Shown here: in pieces, positions 21,041-30,921 of the stretch
How the letters are laid out: every line of letters begins with the position of its first letter
Numbering within the stretch: the stretch's first letter is position 1
Assembly: GCA_010909725.1 (NCBI GenBank)
Contig: JAACMV010000010.1
Coordinates: forward strand, 124,001 to 188,000
Source: Picochlorum sp. 'celeri'
Lineage: Eukaryota; Chlorophyta; Trebouxiophyceae
Direction: 5' to 3'
DNA: 64,000 nt
Notes under the pieces: model-generated
Told to the model about the DNA's origin: nothing
Seen by the model: only the letters and a program-made list of their open reading frames with translations
Database searches by the model: none
Made by a program: the position numbers and the translations under genes

Positions 21041-22136
21041 ATGTACAGGGGAGATAGTGGCGCTAAGAATAAACCATTGGTTGTGGTGGGTTCAGTGAAT
21101 GCGGATTTGGTGATTGAAGTGGATCGGCTGCCGAAGAAGGGAGAGACTATTAGTGGGGGTGCCATGACAGTGCATCCTGGAGGAAAGGTGCTGAAATGCA
21201 TGCCCATGGTGTATGTAGTAGAAAACAGGTGTATAACACTCTATGTATTTCTATGTATGTGTGTAGGGAGCGAATCAGGCGGTGGCAGCGTCAATTTTGG
21301 GCTATTCGACACAATTTGTGGGGCAAGTGGGAAAAGATGCATATGCTCCCATGCTTGTGGCAGCATTGCAGCAAAGAGGCGTGGATACGAGCATGGTGCA
21401 TTCAATAGAAGGATCTTCTGGTCTTGCGTTCATCATGTTGCAGCCTGGAGGAGAGAATTCAATTGTGTTGGTTGGCGGGGCGAACACGAGTGAAGAGTGG
21501 CAGATTTCTGATGAGGTTACTGCTGCTATTCAGAATGCTGGTGTAGTATTACTACAGCGAGAAATCCCAGAATCAGTGAATGTCATATTTGCGAAATTAG
21601 CAACATCGGCACGTGTTCCAGTCATTCTTGATGCAGGAGGTGCCGAGAAGCCACTTGCCAGTGATTTACTTGCCAATATTTCCATATTGAGTCCAAATGA
21701 GACGGAACTTGCGCGCCTCACAGGGATGCCAACGAAGACAGAGAAAGAGTGCATCAAAGCCGCCGAGGCATTAGTTCACCAAGGAGTCAACAAAGTATTG
21801 GTAAAATTGGGCTCCAAGGGGTCCGTACTGGTTGATATTTACGGAAACACAATCAGGCAAAAGGCAGACAAAGTGCTGCATGTGGTGGACACAACTGGAG
21901 CTGGTGATTGTTTCACAGCCGCATTTGCTGTCGGCATGCTCCAAGGAAAATCCGATCAAGAATCAATGGCATGGGCAAGCAAAGCTGCGGCGTTATGCAT
22001 TCAGGCCGCCGGTGCAATTCCAAGCATGCCTACTCGAGCAGCCGTAGAGAGGTCACTTGTTGGACACGGACAAGATCAGCCATCCGTGGATAAACAGACA
22101 AAGACAGTATCCCACGATCGGAATACGTTTTGGTAG
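21041..22136 (+). CDS. RBKS: Ribokinase (PfkB family), one intron
   Basis: Exons 21041-21187 and 21267-22136 (79-nt intron, GTGCTG...GTAG) join as PGGK|GANQAVAA into 338 residues. The splice falls exactly in the PfkB signature 1 (GGKGAN). The N-terminal block VVVGSVNADLVIEVDRLPKKGET is typical of ribokinase. Signature 2 with the catalytic base is DTTGAGDCFTAAF near residue 256. The enzyme phosphorylates D-ribose to ribose 5-phosphate with ATP, feeding nucleotide synthesis and the pentose phosphate pathway. No targeting sequence is evident, so it is probably cytosolic. The polar 25-residue tail is not conserved. Ribokinase is the best fit; a related sugar kinase is less likely. Confidence 0.9.
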
Positions 22137-22183
22137 ATTATATATAGATACATATAGGAGATGAATTACATACGTAATATTGT

Positions 22184-22354
22184 TTAACGATACTTGTTGA
22201 ATCCAATATCCTTGGCATAGTGACGGAAGCACTGACGGCAAATGTTCATGCCATACTTGCGGATCAAACCTCCCTGGTTTGAGCACACACGGCACTTACG
22301 AGATCCCTTTCCGTAATTCTTTGGATGAGAGTTCCAAACAGCGTCGTGACCCAT
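22184..22354 (-). CDS. RPS29: Ribosomal protein uS14 (RPS29)
   Basis: A 56-residue protein, full length for the family, without an intron in the coding part. It starts [17 protein letters not shown] and holds the zinc ribbon C-RVC near residues 21-24 and C-RQC near residues 39-42, ending in GFNKYR. These are the hallmark features of the cytosolic 40S protein uS14, which sits in the head of the small subunit. A 47-nt spacer separates its stop from the convergent ribokinase stop. The gene is short enough to be missed by length-filtered annotation. Confidence 0.95.
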   Translation of the reverse strand: MGHDAVWNSHPKNYGKGSRKCRVCSNQGGLIRKYGMNICRQCFRHYAKDIGFNKYR

Positions 22355-22792
22355 CTCTGTTTTGTGTAGTTAATTGACTTGAGCAAATGCACGCTTTTAC
22401 CACAGGGCAATCTCGAATAGCCCTACATCAGTCACATAACCTCATTAATTCCCATGCTTATCTTTATTTGAAAGTATTTTTCACCACAGAAAATGAAATG
22501 ACAGCGATTTCTCAAGAACACAGCCATGTGTAGGCGCCGACAAAGGTGGCTCTTAGCGCAATGGTCACAAACTCGTACCTTCAAGCGATAAGGGGTATAA
22601 ATAGATCAGAAATGTAAAGTTTTGTGTTTTGTTTGTGAACAGCGCAGGCAGTTCATCTCATATATGGCGGCAAGCTGCATGACTCCCGAATACCTTGTCC
22701 CAATCGTCAGACTATGGTGATCTCCACCACTCACTTGACGATTGCGCAATCTCCACACAGTCGCATTCATAATACATTGCACTCAAAAAATA
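22355..22792. other. Divergent promoter region of RPS29 and the next gene
   Basis: 438 nt with no supported gene. TGTGTAG just before the RPS29 start could be the 3' end of a leader intron. A ggggtataaataga TATA-like motif lies near 22594. Confidence 0.4.
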
Positions 22793-23594
22793 ATGCTGAC
22801 ACAAGTTGCGCGATCGACGACGCCCGTCGTGGCAGTCAATGGACAGGGGACTTCCTCTGTTGGTCCACAAAAACAGCAGAGGATTCGCTCATTGGCTCCT
22901 GCATCCGTGGTTCCACGCACATCACGAGCACATGTTATAGTTAGAGCATCAGGTACGGTCGTAGGAGATGGCATCGCGAGAAAATGTGTTGTATGTGGTA
23001 GGAGTAGAACAGGGCTCACAGATTGATCATGTGCCTGCAGATGATGACGATTTCGAAGCACGTTTGGCTGCTCTGAAGAAGGCAAAAGGTGAGACTCCGT
23101 ATGGAGCTGGTGTGAAGAAGGGAAAAGGTGAAAGCGATTCTTCAGCAACAGAGAAGAGTGCTCCAGTGCGTGATTACTCTGATGAAACATTGTATTTTGA
23201 ATCTGGTCCACATATGGGGGATTTGGCCATCAATGTAGCCTTGGGAACGACTCTGGTGTGGCTCCCCTTATCTATTGCCGCAGTAGGCAGATCTGCATTC
23301 GTCAAGTACAGGTTTACTGATCGACGCTTATCTGCAATCACGACTGCTCCATGGAAGAATGAACAATTGGATGCAGCCTATGAGGAAGTGGTTGATGTGA
23401 AATCCATCGGCCGTGGAATTGGATTATGGGGAGACATGGTGGTGACACTGAAAGACGGGTCCAAGGTAGAGATGAGAGCTGTGCCAAAGTTCCGCGAGCT
23501 GCAGCAGTATATTCTGGACAGACGTGATGCACTCAAGGGTAGCAGTCCCAAGCCATCTAGAGGAGGTGACGTCGATGCCAAAGGATTTCAGTAA
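22793..23594 (+). CDS. Plastid-targeted membrane protein with a bacterial PH-like domain
   Basis: Exons 22793-22952 and 23041-23594 (88-nt intron, GTACGG...TGCAG) give 237 residues. The split codon makes Asp in VRAS|DDDDFEARL. The first 52 residues lack acidic residues and are rich in Arg, Ser, Thr and Val, a clear transit peptide, and the intron removes the linker. A charged region follows, then one or two membrane segments (LAINVALGTTLVWLPLSIAAV). Next comes a PH-like region YRFTDRRLSAITTAPW...EEVVDVKSIGRGIGLWGDMVVTLKDGSKVEMR. This architecture is widespread in photosynthetic eukaryotes and of unknown function. Inner envelope or thylakoid location is inferred. Confidence 0.75.
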
Positions 23595-23870
23595 GTTTTC
23601 GAATAATATATATATATTTAGTATCCAAAGTATTTACATCTACTTGCGTATCTCACGGTTGTATGAACCAATGAAAACAAACATTAATGAACAAGAAAAA
23701 CAAATCATGGTATCCAGTCATGCGTTGCCAACCATTCCACCGTACATACACGACGACTAGTCAATAATAATTCAATCCTTTGATGATATGAATCTATTTC
23801 AAAATCTCAACAACCATGCAGGCCTGCTTGCATCATGCCATGGTTGTTATTTCTGTACATGCATCAAAAT

Positions 23871-24986
23871 TCAACACTTTTGTGACCAAATTGACTGAAC
23901 TGCTAGAAACTCATGCAAGCTTTGCCCATGTCGCTGCATAGAGTCTTCCGTGCTGCCAAATAAACTCTGACGAGGAGCATGTGCGAGCCCTCCTTGCCAT
24001 CCTGCTCCAATTGTTGGAGAATCTCTTGCTTCATGCTCCTGGGCCAAATACTGTTTCATCGCCATTTTTTCCGTATGCGTCACAGGTGGAGACATCGCCA
24101 TTGTATTATTCATAGGCATCAATCTGTGTGCAGAGTCTTTCGCATAGGCATCCATCAACAGAGCGCCCTGTGAAGGCATTGATGGGGGTGGGTATGACAC
24201 ACCAGATGCAGGTACCATGAGGTCATCTTGCAACTGAGCTCTTTTCAATCGCGCCAGTAGATTCTCCAACGTTTCTTGATTTGAATCATGAGTCTGCACA
24301 CGACACAACCCTGCAGACGCGGGGATGTCCGAATGCTGCCCCGACACCCCCACATGATACAAACTGCATCCATCTCCATGGCGACACTGCCCTCTCAGAT
24401 AGTCCACGCAGACATCACTGCACACCGTATTTGGATTCTTCTGCTCAACTTCTCCAGTAGAAGAACGCTTGTGCACTTGCTGAAACAGTGACGAATAATC
24501 GTGAGAGTACTTGCAATGCTGCCCTTTGGAACACGTATTCTTCACAAAATCATAGCAAATTGGTGCCTTTTTCTTCCCCTTTCCAATCGTCTCCTTCTTC
24601 GGCGTCGACTGATCAATCATCGGCTTTAAATTGTTCAAATCATGCGAAAACCGACACATCACGCCCCGGGTACAGGTCCCTTTCAAAAAGTCAAAACAGA
24701 TGCCCTTTTCTTGTGAATTGACCTCAATAATGTACCCCACATCGTGACTAAACTTGCAATTCTCCCCACGCCGGCATTGCCCTTTTGTAAAATCAAAGCA
24801 AATTTGCTCTTTCGGTACAACAGATTTCTTCGATGATGCATTCGCACGCTGTCTCTGTGTCTGAGACCCCACAGGACTCGGTTCATGATGCCCAGTCCCA
24901 GCAGCAGCCACAGCCGCATACCCCTCTAAACCACCCTGCTTCTCATGCGATGGAACACTGTTCTTTCTGCCAGTCTCCATCGCCAT
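23871..24986 (-). CDS. CCCH zinc-finger protein with four fingers
   Basis: 371 residues. Four fingers of the C-x7-C-x5-C-x3-H form lie at about residues 62-80, 96-114, 143-161 and 193-212. Examples are CFDFTKGQCRRGENCKFSH and CYDFVKNTCSKGQHCKYSH. The fourth (CVDYLRGQCRHGDGCSLYH) is preceded by extra cysteines. Such fingers bind single-stranded, usually AU-rich or U-rich RNA, so control of mRNA stability, splicing or translation is likely. The C-terminal half is Met/Gln/Ser-rich and disordered, with a short amphipathic Leu-rich helix (ENLLARLKRAQL). The leader and upstream spacer are long. No specific orthologue is recognised. Confidence 0.85.
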   Translation of the reverse strand: MAMETGRKNSVPSHEKQGGLEGYAAVAAAGTGHHEPSPVGSQTQRQRANASSKKSVVPKEQICFDFTKGQCRRGENCKFSHDVGYIIEVNSQEKGICFDFLKGTCTRGVMCRFSHDLNNLKPMIDQSTPKKETIGKGKKKAPICYDFVKNTCSKGQHCKYSHDYSSLFQQVHKRSSTGEVEQKNPNTVCSDVCVDYLRGQCRHGDGCSLYHVGVSGQHSDIPASAGLCRVQTHDSNQETLENLLARLKRAQLQDDLMVPASGVSYPPPSMPSQGALLMDAYAKDSAHRLMPMNNTMAMSPPVTHTEKMAMKQYLAQEHEARDSPTIGAGWQGGLAHAPRQSLFGSTEDSMQRHGQSLHEFLAVQSIWSQKC

Positions 24987-25577
24987 ATCACCCTCCTACA
25001 ACCACAAAGACCCAAACGTGGTCAACCACCCGACGACACGTGGTAGACTCCACCTCGTCCCACCTCAACGTATACACGTATAAATCACCCTTGTTTATTC
25101 TCGAGGACAATCCCTCGACCACCACGACATCCATCCGAGACCCTAGAGCCTGAAAAATTCCAAATTCCAACAACGACAATCTCCCCTCCCTACCATCCTA
25201 ATTCCCCATACCTCGATCAATTGTCCCAATTATACTTAATTATGTAACTCTGATGGATAATTGGATGTAGAACACATACAGATTGTCCAATCCAAACACC
25301 CCGAGCTCTCGTCACTCGCGACTCGTAGGTACTCCAAGGTTCAGCGTAAATCACGCACAAATCCCTTTATGTACACTATAGTACTCGTATTTATATTATA
25401 AATGAGTCTCTAGATGACAGTAGTAGGGTATTTGTACACGTACGTTGTTTCCCGCCACGTTGACGCGAATCAGGCGCCACTCGGGACAGGTGGAAAATCA
25501 TCCCGTTGACCATGGGAATCCGAGTCAGCAGCAGCCCTTCTGCCACCCTTCTTTTTCTACGACGACGATAGCATAAA
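24987..25577. other. Spacer upstream of the CCCH gene
   Basis: 591 nt between two minus-strand genes, presumably the CCCH promoter and leader and the 3' end of the FSH gene. Short frames here have no recognisable content. Confidence 0.5.
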
Positions 25578-26279
25578 TTACAGGTGTGCCTGTCGTGGAG
25601 AATGTGCTTTTTCGATGAATTGAACAAGAATACGCTTCATATCATCGTGTATTCGAGGAACCACATGCCCACGGTCATGTGTCAATACAACAGGGGCTTG
25701 AAAGCTCCTGATCAACTGATTTGTAAGCCTCTTGATGGGATCATTCTGCCCAATGATGTGCACCGAGGGTATATGGGCAAGATGATCATAATATGCTGAA
25801 AATCTGGGATCTCGTACTCGAATGCCAGCGATGCAAATGATAAACTTGAGCTTTGAGAATCCTGTCAAGGCCTGCCCCGAGTGTTGCAGCCCCGCAAGCA
25901 GCGCTGCCATGGCAGCTCCTTGAGAAAACCCGACGATGCCGTCAAACCCGTGATGCTCATTCCATACCTTTTCAATATATTCCAACGATCTATCAGCGTT
26001 CACGTACTCCCACTGCCCATCCTCCTCGCGCTGGGTGGCATTCCACCATTCATAGTATGAGGTATTTGGGAAGGCAGCCACAACATCATTTGGAATGGGC
26101 CCAGATGCGACATTCGGCGCATCGATAAAGACAATCTCAGCATTGCATTCCTCATACAGTACCTTGGAGAAGCCTGATAGTGCCATTTGTTTCTCTAATA
26201 TCGCACCGGATGTTCGAAAGCTATGCAAGGCCAAGAGCTTGACTGTCTGGCGTGGGTGACTCAGATTTTTTCCAGCCAT
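25578..26279 (-). CDS. FSH1: FSH1-type serine hydrolase
   Basis: 233 residues, a normal length for the FSH (family of serine hydrolases) alpha/beta-hydrolases. The nucleophile elbow is GFSQG with Ser near residue 119. The acid is Asp in IIGQNDPIK, and the catalytic His is in HDRGHVVPR near the C-terminus. The N-terminal block LLALHSFRTSGAILEKQM and EWWNATQREEDGQWEYVNADRSLEYI match the plant/fungal type. The fungal FSH1-3 and human OVCA2 act on short or medium acyl esters; the physiological substrate is unclear. There is no targeting peptide, so it is likely cytosolic. Confidence 0.9.
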   Translation of the reverse strand: MAGKNLSHPRQTVKLLALHSFRTSGAILEKQMALSGFSKVLYEECNAEIVFIDAPNVASGPIPNDVVAAFPNTSYYEWWNATQREEDGQWEYVNADRSLEYIEKVWNEHHGFDGIVGFSQGAAMAALLAGLQHSGQALTGFSKLKFIICIAGIRVRDPRFSAYYDHLAHIPSVHIIGQNDPIKRLTNQLIRSFQAPVVLTHDRGHVVPRIHDDMKRILVQFIEKAHSPRQAHL

Positions 26280-26902
26280 GACTGCGTAGGTCTTGTTTTT
26301 ATGTTCTTCTCCTAGTAGTAAATCTATGTCTTATCTATACGGATCCTGAGCGCTTCTATAAAACTGGACTCTACTACCGGAGTGTCGCATTCTTCTTCAT
26401 CGACAAGTCGAATCTCTCCATCTGAGGCAGATATGGGTTGAAAAATACATCAATAATGAAAGAATAATGTACATGGCAAAAACCATAAATGGAAAGGATG
26501 ATAAATGGGTGGTTGACGCGCTCTTGCTTTGGAAGACGACTGGATGAAAACTTTGACTTTTTTCTTTTTTCAGATACGACTCTTAAGAGCTTGAGCATAT
26601 GTAGTTGTTGGGTTCTTGGAAGTTTTTTTTAAAATTGCTTCGAAGTACACAATTTTGATATAAGATGGTGTCGTTATGCGCTAGAGATTGCTGCTTCATG
26701 TCTATCCCACCAATGTCTTTCTCTGTCAACACCAGACCATTACAGTTTCGTTCTTTCCTTAGGTGTATAGCCCTAGCACATGATCTACACGATGGAGATG
26801 AGATCACCACGTCATTGACTAATAGCAACTTTTATCAACCCAACTTTCCATCCAAATCCACCCACGCTATTCACCATGTTATCATGTGGATATGTAATCT
26901 GA
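26280..26902. other. Spacer between the FSH hydrolase and GT34 genes
   Basis: 623 nt. Low-complexity T-rich tracts occur near 26550-26640. No gene is supported. Confidence 0.5.
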
Positions 26903-28003
26903 TTAAGTTGCCCTGGCCTTCTCTAATGCATTGAGATATTGTGTCACTTTTTCCCATTTTCTTCCATCGCCAGCAAAGTGAAGAACAAATGGAATATCAT
27001 CTCCTTTCAATGATTTGATATCCTTCTCATATGAATTGAAAACAGTCTGTTCAATCTTCTTTAGATGGTTTGAGACCCTTGGGATATCCATCAGATGTTT
27101 GATTGATGCATTTTCCCACCAAATATCAACATTGGGCACAGCATCCTTCAGCCATGTTGCCATGAGAAAGACGACCACCCAATCGGAGCATTTAATCAAA
27201 AAACTACCCGAATTCAAACCAAATACGTCCACACCCATGATGATGTCATACCGCGGGTCGATTATTGACTCTAATCGTATATCATAATCCAGAATCACAG
27301 TGTCCAAATCGATGCTCCAGATATAGTCATACTTGTGCATGTAAGACAGAATGAAGGGGATCTTAAACCATGCAGGTGCTCTTTTAGTAGAGTTGAGACC
27401 TGTGTCTAAAACATGAAAACCATACCCATGCTGCATTGCATACAATCTTTTATTCAATATTGATGCATCTCGCATTGTGTGATTGCTATGCTTTGCAACT
27501 ACTAAAATACCTATGGATGGGTCTTTCTGGGTTGGCATTGACTCCAAGGATTCAAGGTTGAAGTTCACTGTATTCAGATAGGATGTACTTTTCACTGCAC
27601 AGCCTTTGCTTTTAATGACGGTATTGAATCTTTCCAGTGAATGCGCTATTTTCTCCACAGTCTCCGATTCAATCGTATCGACAATAATCTTTTTACATTC
27701 TGCGTCTTTTATTTTCATCAGTAAGGTATTGAGCGAGACAACGTCGTTGTCCAAGATCTTGGTAAATGTAGCTTCATTCAGACGAAACTGCTTTGCAGCA
27801 CTCTTGTACCTATCTGGTATTCCACTGATGTTTCTGATTGTCTTGTGGACAATGTGTTTGTTCACAGATATGTTTCGAGTATGTCTCTGCAACGGAATGT
27901 CTCCTTCCTTCCCAAAACTGCCGAACATACAGAATATCGTTGACGCTGTCATCAACAGGACAAAGCACAATTGATTGAAATGTCTATGTTTCTTTGACAG
28001 CAT
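26903..28003 (-). CDS. GT34-type Golgi glycosyltransferase (GMA12/MNN10 family)
   Basis: 366 residues with type II topology: a basic cytosolic start, one membrane anchor at about residues 12-30 (LCFVLLMTASTIFCMF), a stem, then the catalytic domain from about residue 160. Family marks are IGILVVAKHSNHTMRDAS, HGYGFHVLDTGLN, and WSIDLDTVILD with the DxD metal site. VFGLNSGSFLIKCSDW and HFAGDGRKWEK follow. Family members transfer galactose, mannose or xylose in the Golgi onto glycoproteins or cell-wall glycans (GMA12, MNN10, xyloglucan xylosyltransferases). The stem of about 120 residues is unlike known members. The donor sugar cannot be inferred. Confidence 0.85.
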   Translation of the reverse strand: MLSKKHRHFNQLCFVLLMTASTIFCMFGSFGKEGDIPLQRHTRNISVNKHIVHKTIRNISGIPDRYKSAAKQFRLNEATFTKILDNDVVSLNTLLMKIKDAECKKIIVDTIESETVEKIAHSLERFNTVIKSKGCAVKSTSYLNTVNFNLESLESMPTQKDPSIGILVVAKHSNHTMRDASILNKRLYAMQHGYGFHVLDTGLNSTKRAPAWFKIPFILSYMHKYDYIWSIDLDTVILDYDIRLESIIDPRYDIIMGVDVFGLNSGSFLIKCSDWVVVFLMATWLKDAVPNVDIWWENASIKHLMDIPRVSNHLKKIEQTVFNSYEKDIKSLKGDDIPFVLHFAGDGRKWEKVTQYLNALEKARAT

Positions 28004-30254
28004 GTCTGCCCCTGTGGACGGCCTAAAGGAGCTTTGTGCAGTTTAGAATTTTATTTGTCGTGCTACAAATCATCACATGAAATTACTTCTTTCAGCATAT
28101 CCCCGACTCGAAACGGATAACTTTTAGTGTAGGGCAAAGAAAAGGCTGGTGTTTATCACAAGATTTCTCCAAGTTAGATGTGCCGTCCATCGATGGTTAT
28201 CCACGCAATCGATATTGATGATTCGAATAGGGTATGGGTATAGATCTGCAGGTGTTTCTATATCTAGAAGCGCTTGCAAGATCAAATATTCATTACGTGA
28301 CGCCCTACATGCGTAACGTACAAAGATTTCCTGGAGGAGTCGATATCGACGACTCGAAATAAACATTGTATTTCGCGTTCAGACGTCAAAAAGGATTCAT
28401 TCTCTACATATACGTATATATAGATGTGTATCTTTTCCTAGATGCGTCTAACTATCTTGTCTAATAACCATGCGACAATAACCCGTCTTTTTGTCTGTCG
28501 GACAATCAGAGCTTTGAAGTTTATCTGAAAAATACAAACACGATGGATGAATAAAGATTTGTAACTCATCGTGTATCAGTTGGCAGGCATAAGTATTGAA
28601 CCTATAGGCTACACTCACAGGTTCACTCGAATTCGAATTGCGAATACTAATCTGCTGAAAGACTCTCTCCTAGGCCGCTTCAGATGAGCTTCACTTATCC
28701 TCTTGTGAATTCAAGATAGCGATCAGACGGAAATTTAATCCTCTCTGTAGATTTCTCTCTCATCTTTCAGGTCATGTTTCTAATCTAGCCTTGTAGCGAC
28801 TGTATGTGGGGAGCACAAAACATTCCCGCGATGCTGTCTTTGAGTACCCGCCTTTCATCGGGATCTGTGTCTTGATTTCAAACAACGTACATAGATTCGA
28901 GGATTCGCTCGGGGGCGTCTCTGGACCGACCAGCCTCATGCGAGATGGGATGGTGCAGCCCATGTGTTTGAAGGTATTTGGTTTGATGCGAATACTTCAA
29001 ATTTGGACATACACAGATGGTTCCAACCATACGGGGTGTTTGCTTGTGGACTTGAACATGAGACAGGGCAGTTTGAGGACATATATTGGTCGTTGCCGAC
29101 GGAAGAGGTGCTCTAAATGCCAGCTGGCAGATGTGTTGACCAACAGAGAGCTGTAGCCAGGTCTGTAGAAGTTTCGAGTGTGCACCGATATTGAAGGCAA
29201 TGCCATGTCCCTAGTCCCGAGGCAGTTACAGAAAAGTATATCATTATGATGGATCAAATATATGGTCTATGGGATTCAACGTCCCCAAGGCAATTGACAG
29301 TCCAATTTGTTTGCTGTGTGTCGGGCAGGAGGCTAGTATCAGATGTCTTGTGGGGCACTCATCACCGTTCTCTTGCTCTTAAGGGCCTTTAATTCCTTTC
29401 ATCATACTATATATGATTCCTGAATCATTTGATAGGCGTTGTCTTCTTCGTATATCAGCGTTTGGTCGCAGTATCCGTGATACATCTGAGATCCTTTGGG
29501 GTACCTGAGAGTTGCTCACTTCCAGTCATACCTTTCCTTGCAATGCTTGGTGTGCATCAATCCGGTATCTTTCGCTTCTAGAGCTCTATTATTTCTTAGA
29601 GGCGAATTTCTTGGCGCTTTGGTCGCTGTGTGATTGATTCTTGAATCTTCTTGTCTTCTATTTCCCACTGTATGGATGTACGTCATTCCAACCTATACCT
29701 TCATTTTGTTTCGGCAGATCTTCGTGATTCTGTCGATCCTTTTGTTGTATCCCATATGATCGGTAAATATAATGCTGGGTTTTGTGTGCTGAGAGGTCCA
29801 TTGAAGGTATGGAGTCAACATCAAATGACAGAGGCTTCTCTCACTTTGAGGTGCTGAAAGTGAGCTATCACAGACGAGACACGAGTCTTCAATCAATAGG
29901 ATCGAAGCAAGGATGCTATGAATGGGGTCACAATGACTATCTCACCTGGAAAACTCGCTTGGCTGTCAACCCTTGTTGGGTCAAAAAAAATTAGACCCAG
30001 ATCCACATTTGTTAGCAGGTCCCAGTTTCCTTCTCCCCATCAGATTCCACACTCAATAAACTCAGCCATGGAAATGAGTCCCAACGGAAGCAATGCTCTG
30101 AATGCAGGGCAGTTGTGTTGACTGACAAAGTGTTCACAGGACAGCACCCTCTCATGCACCTCATGAGAATCAGTGCCATGTCAGTAACCATTTGCTTTTT
30201 GAGGATTATACTGATCACTCTGAACATGAGCAATTACATCGAATCTTCCCTCAT
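28004..30254. other. Gene-poor region with decayed-looking coding fragments
   Basis: About 2.3 kb without a supportable gene, the longest such stretch in the window. Short frames at 28806-29156, 29251-29388 and 29782-29994 (plus strand) have protein-like composition. They lack good starts, switch frame and match nothing I know, so a decayed gene or mobile element is possible. A diverged copy of the GTAACGTAA element lies at 28291-28320. I found no tRNA or spliceosomal RNA here. Confidence 0.45.
28291..28320 (+). repeat. Dispersed GTAACGTA element, diverged copy
   Basis: Reads CATTACGTGACGCCCTACAT then GCGTAACGTA. It resembles the elements at 322-354 (minus) and 54901-54930 (plus), with substitutions in the central block. 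Confidence 0.3.
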
Positions 30255-30445
30255 CTCTTTAGATGTTGATGAAATGCTCTTAGGTGCTCTCTGATGTTCT
30301 TAGAGCTTTGTCAGGTGTTTTCAGATGATCTTGGATGTTCCCAGAGCTTCATCAAATGCTCCCAGATGTCGATCACATGTTCTCTGATGATCTTAGATGT
30401 TTGTTGAATGTCCATGAAATATTGATCTGATGTTCTCAGAGATTC
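30255..30445 (+). repeat. Degenerate tandem repeat, unit about 20-21 bp
   Basis: About eight units of the pattern AGATGNTNTTNGATGTTCTC follow each other, for example AGATGATCTTGGATGTTCCC, AGAGCTTCATCAAATGCTCCC and AGATGTCGATCACATGTTCTC. They differ at about a third of positions. On the minus strand the 21-bp period yields a heptad-like peptide pattern, but I see no gene. It borders the GC-rich island. Confidence 0.55.
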
Positions 30446-30509
30446 TGAGAGGTTCTTGGTCATTAAATCTTCTTTCATCTTCTTTGCTTTACTGCTGTTT
30501 CCGTAATAA

Positions 30510-30905
30510 GTTGGGGGCACTCTGGGGAGTGGGTCGATCGAGAGTATCGGCCGGCCCACCGAGGGCCGCGACAGATGAAAAAGATCGGTTTCGGAGGTGT
30601 CGGCACCTCGCCTTTGCGGCGCTGGGCCGCCCGGCAGGAACGCCCGTTGCCGCCCGGACCGTAGCCCAGCCCAGTTTTTTTGGAATATCTTTTCGTCGGG
30701 GGCCGAGCGAGGAAATTTCGGGGCCTGGCGAGGGAGCGATTTTCGGCCCATTTCCTGAAATCGCGCACATCGGCGGAGACCGCCCCTCGCACCCGGCACC
30801 TCCGCCGGCGAGAAATGCAAAATCCCACACTTATAGAGTGCGTTATTCGATCGGGAGGCTCGGTTCCGCGCGATCGGTCTCGTGTCGGCCGCCCCGATTT
30901 AAAGA
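30510..30905. other. GC-rich island, possible insertion
   Basis: This stretch is clearly richer in G+C than its flanks and is full of CG-containing words (CGGCC, TTTCGG, GCCGCCCGG). All frames on both strands are open for hundreds of bases simply because of composition, so none is called as a gene. The plus-strand frame runs into the sulfotransferase below. No clear terminal repeats or target-site duplication are visible. Confidence 0.45.
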
Positions 30906-30921
30906 AAATCCCGATTTTTTT

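Noticed and set aside
28806..29156. 116-residue plus-strand frame
   Set aside because: Starts at a non-ATG codon, has no recognised domain and no splice continuity; mentioned only as a possible decayed fragment.
30311..30820. Long minus-strand frames over the GC-rich island
   Set aside because: All frames are open there because of base composition, the peptides are Arg/Pro/Gly-rich, and no start is supported.
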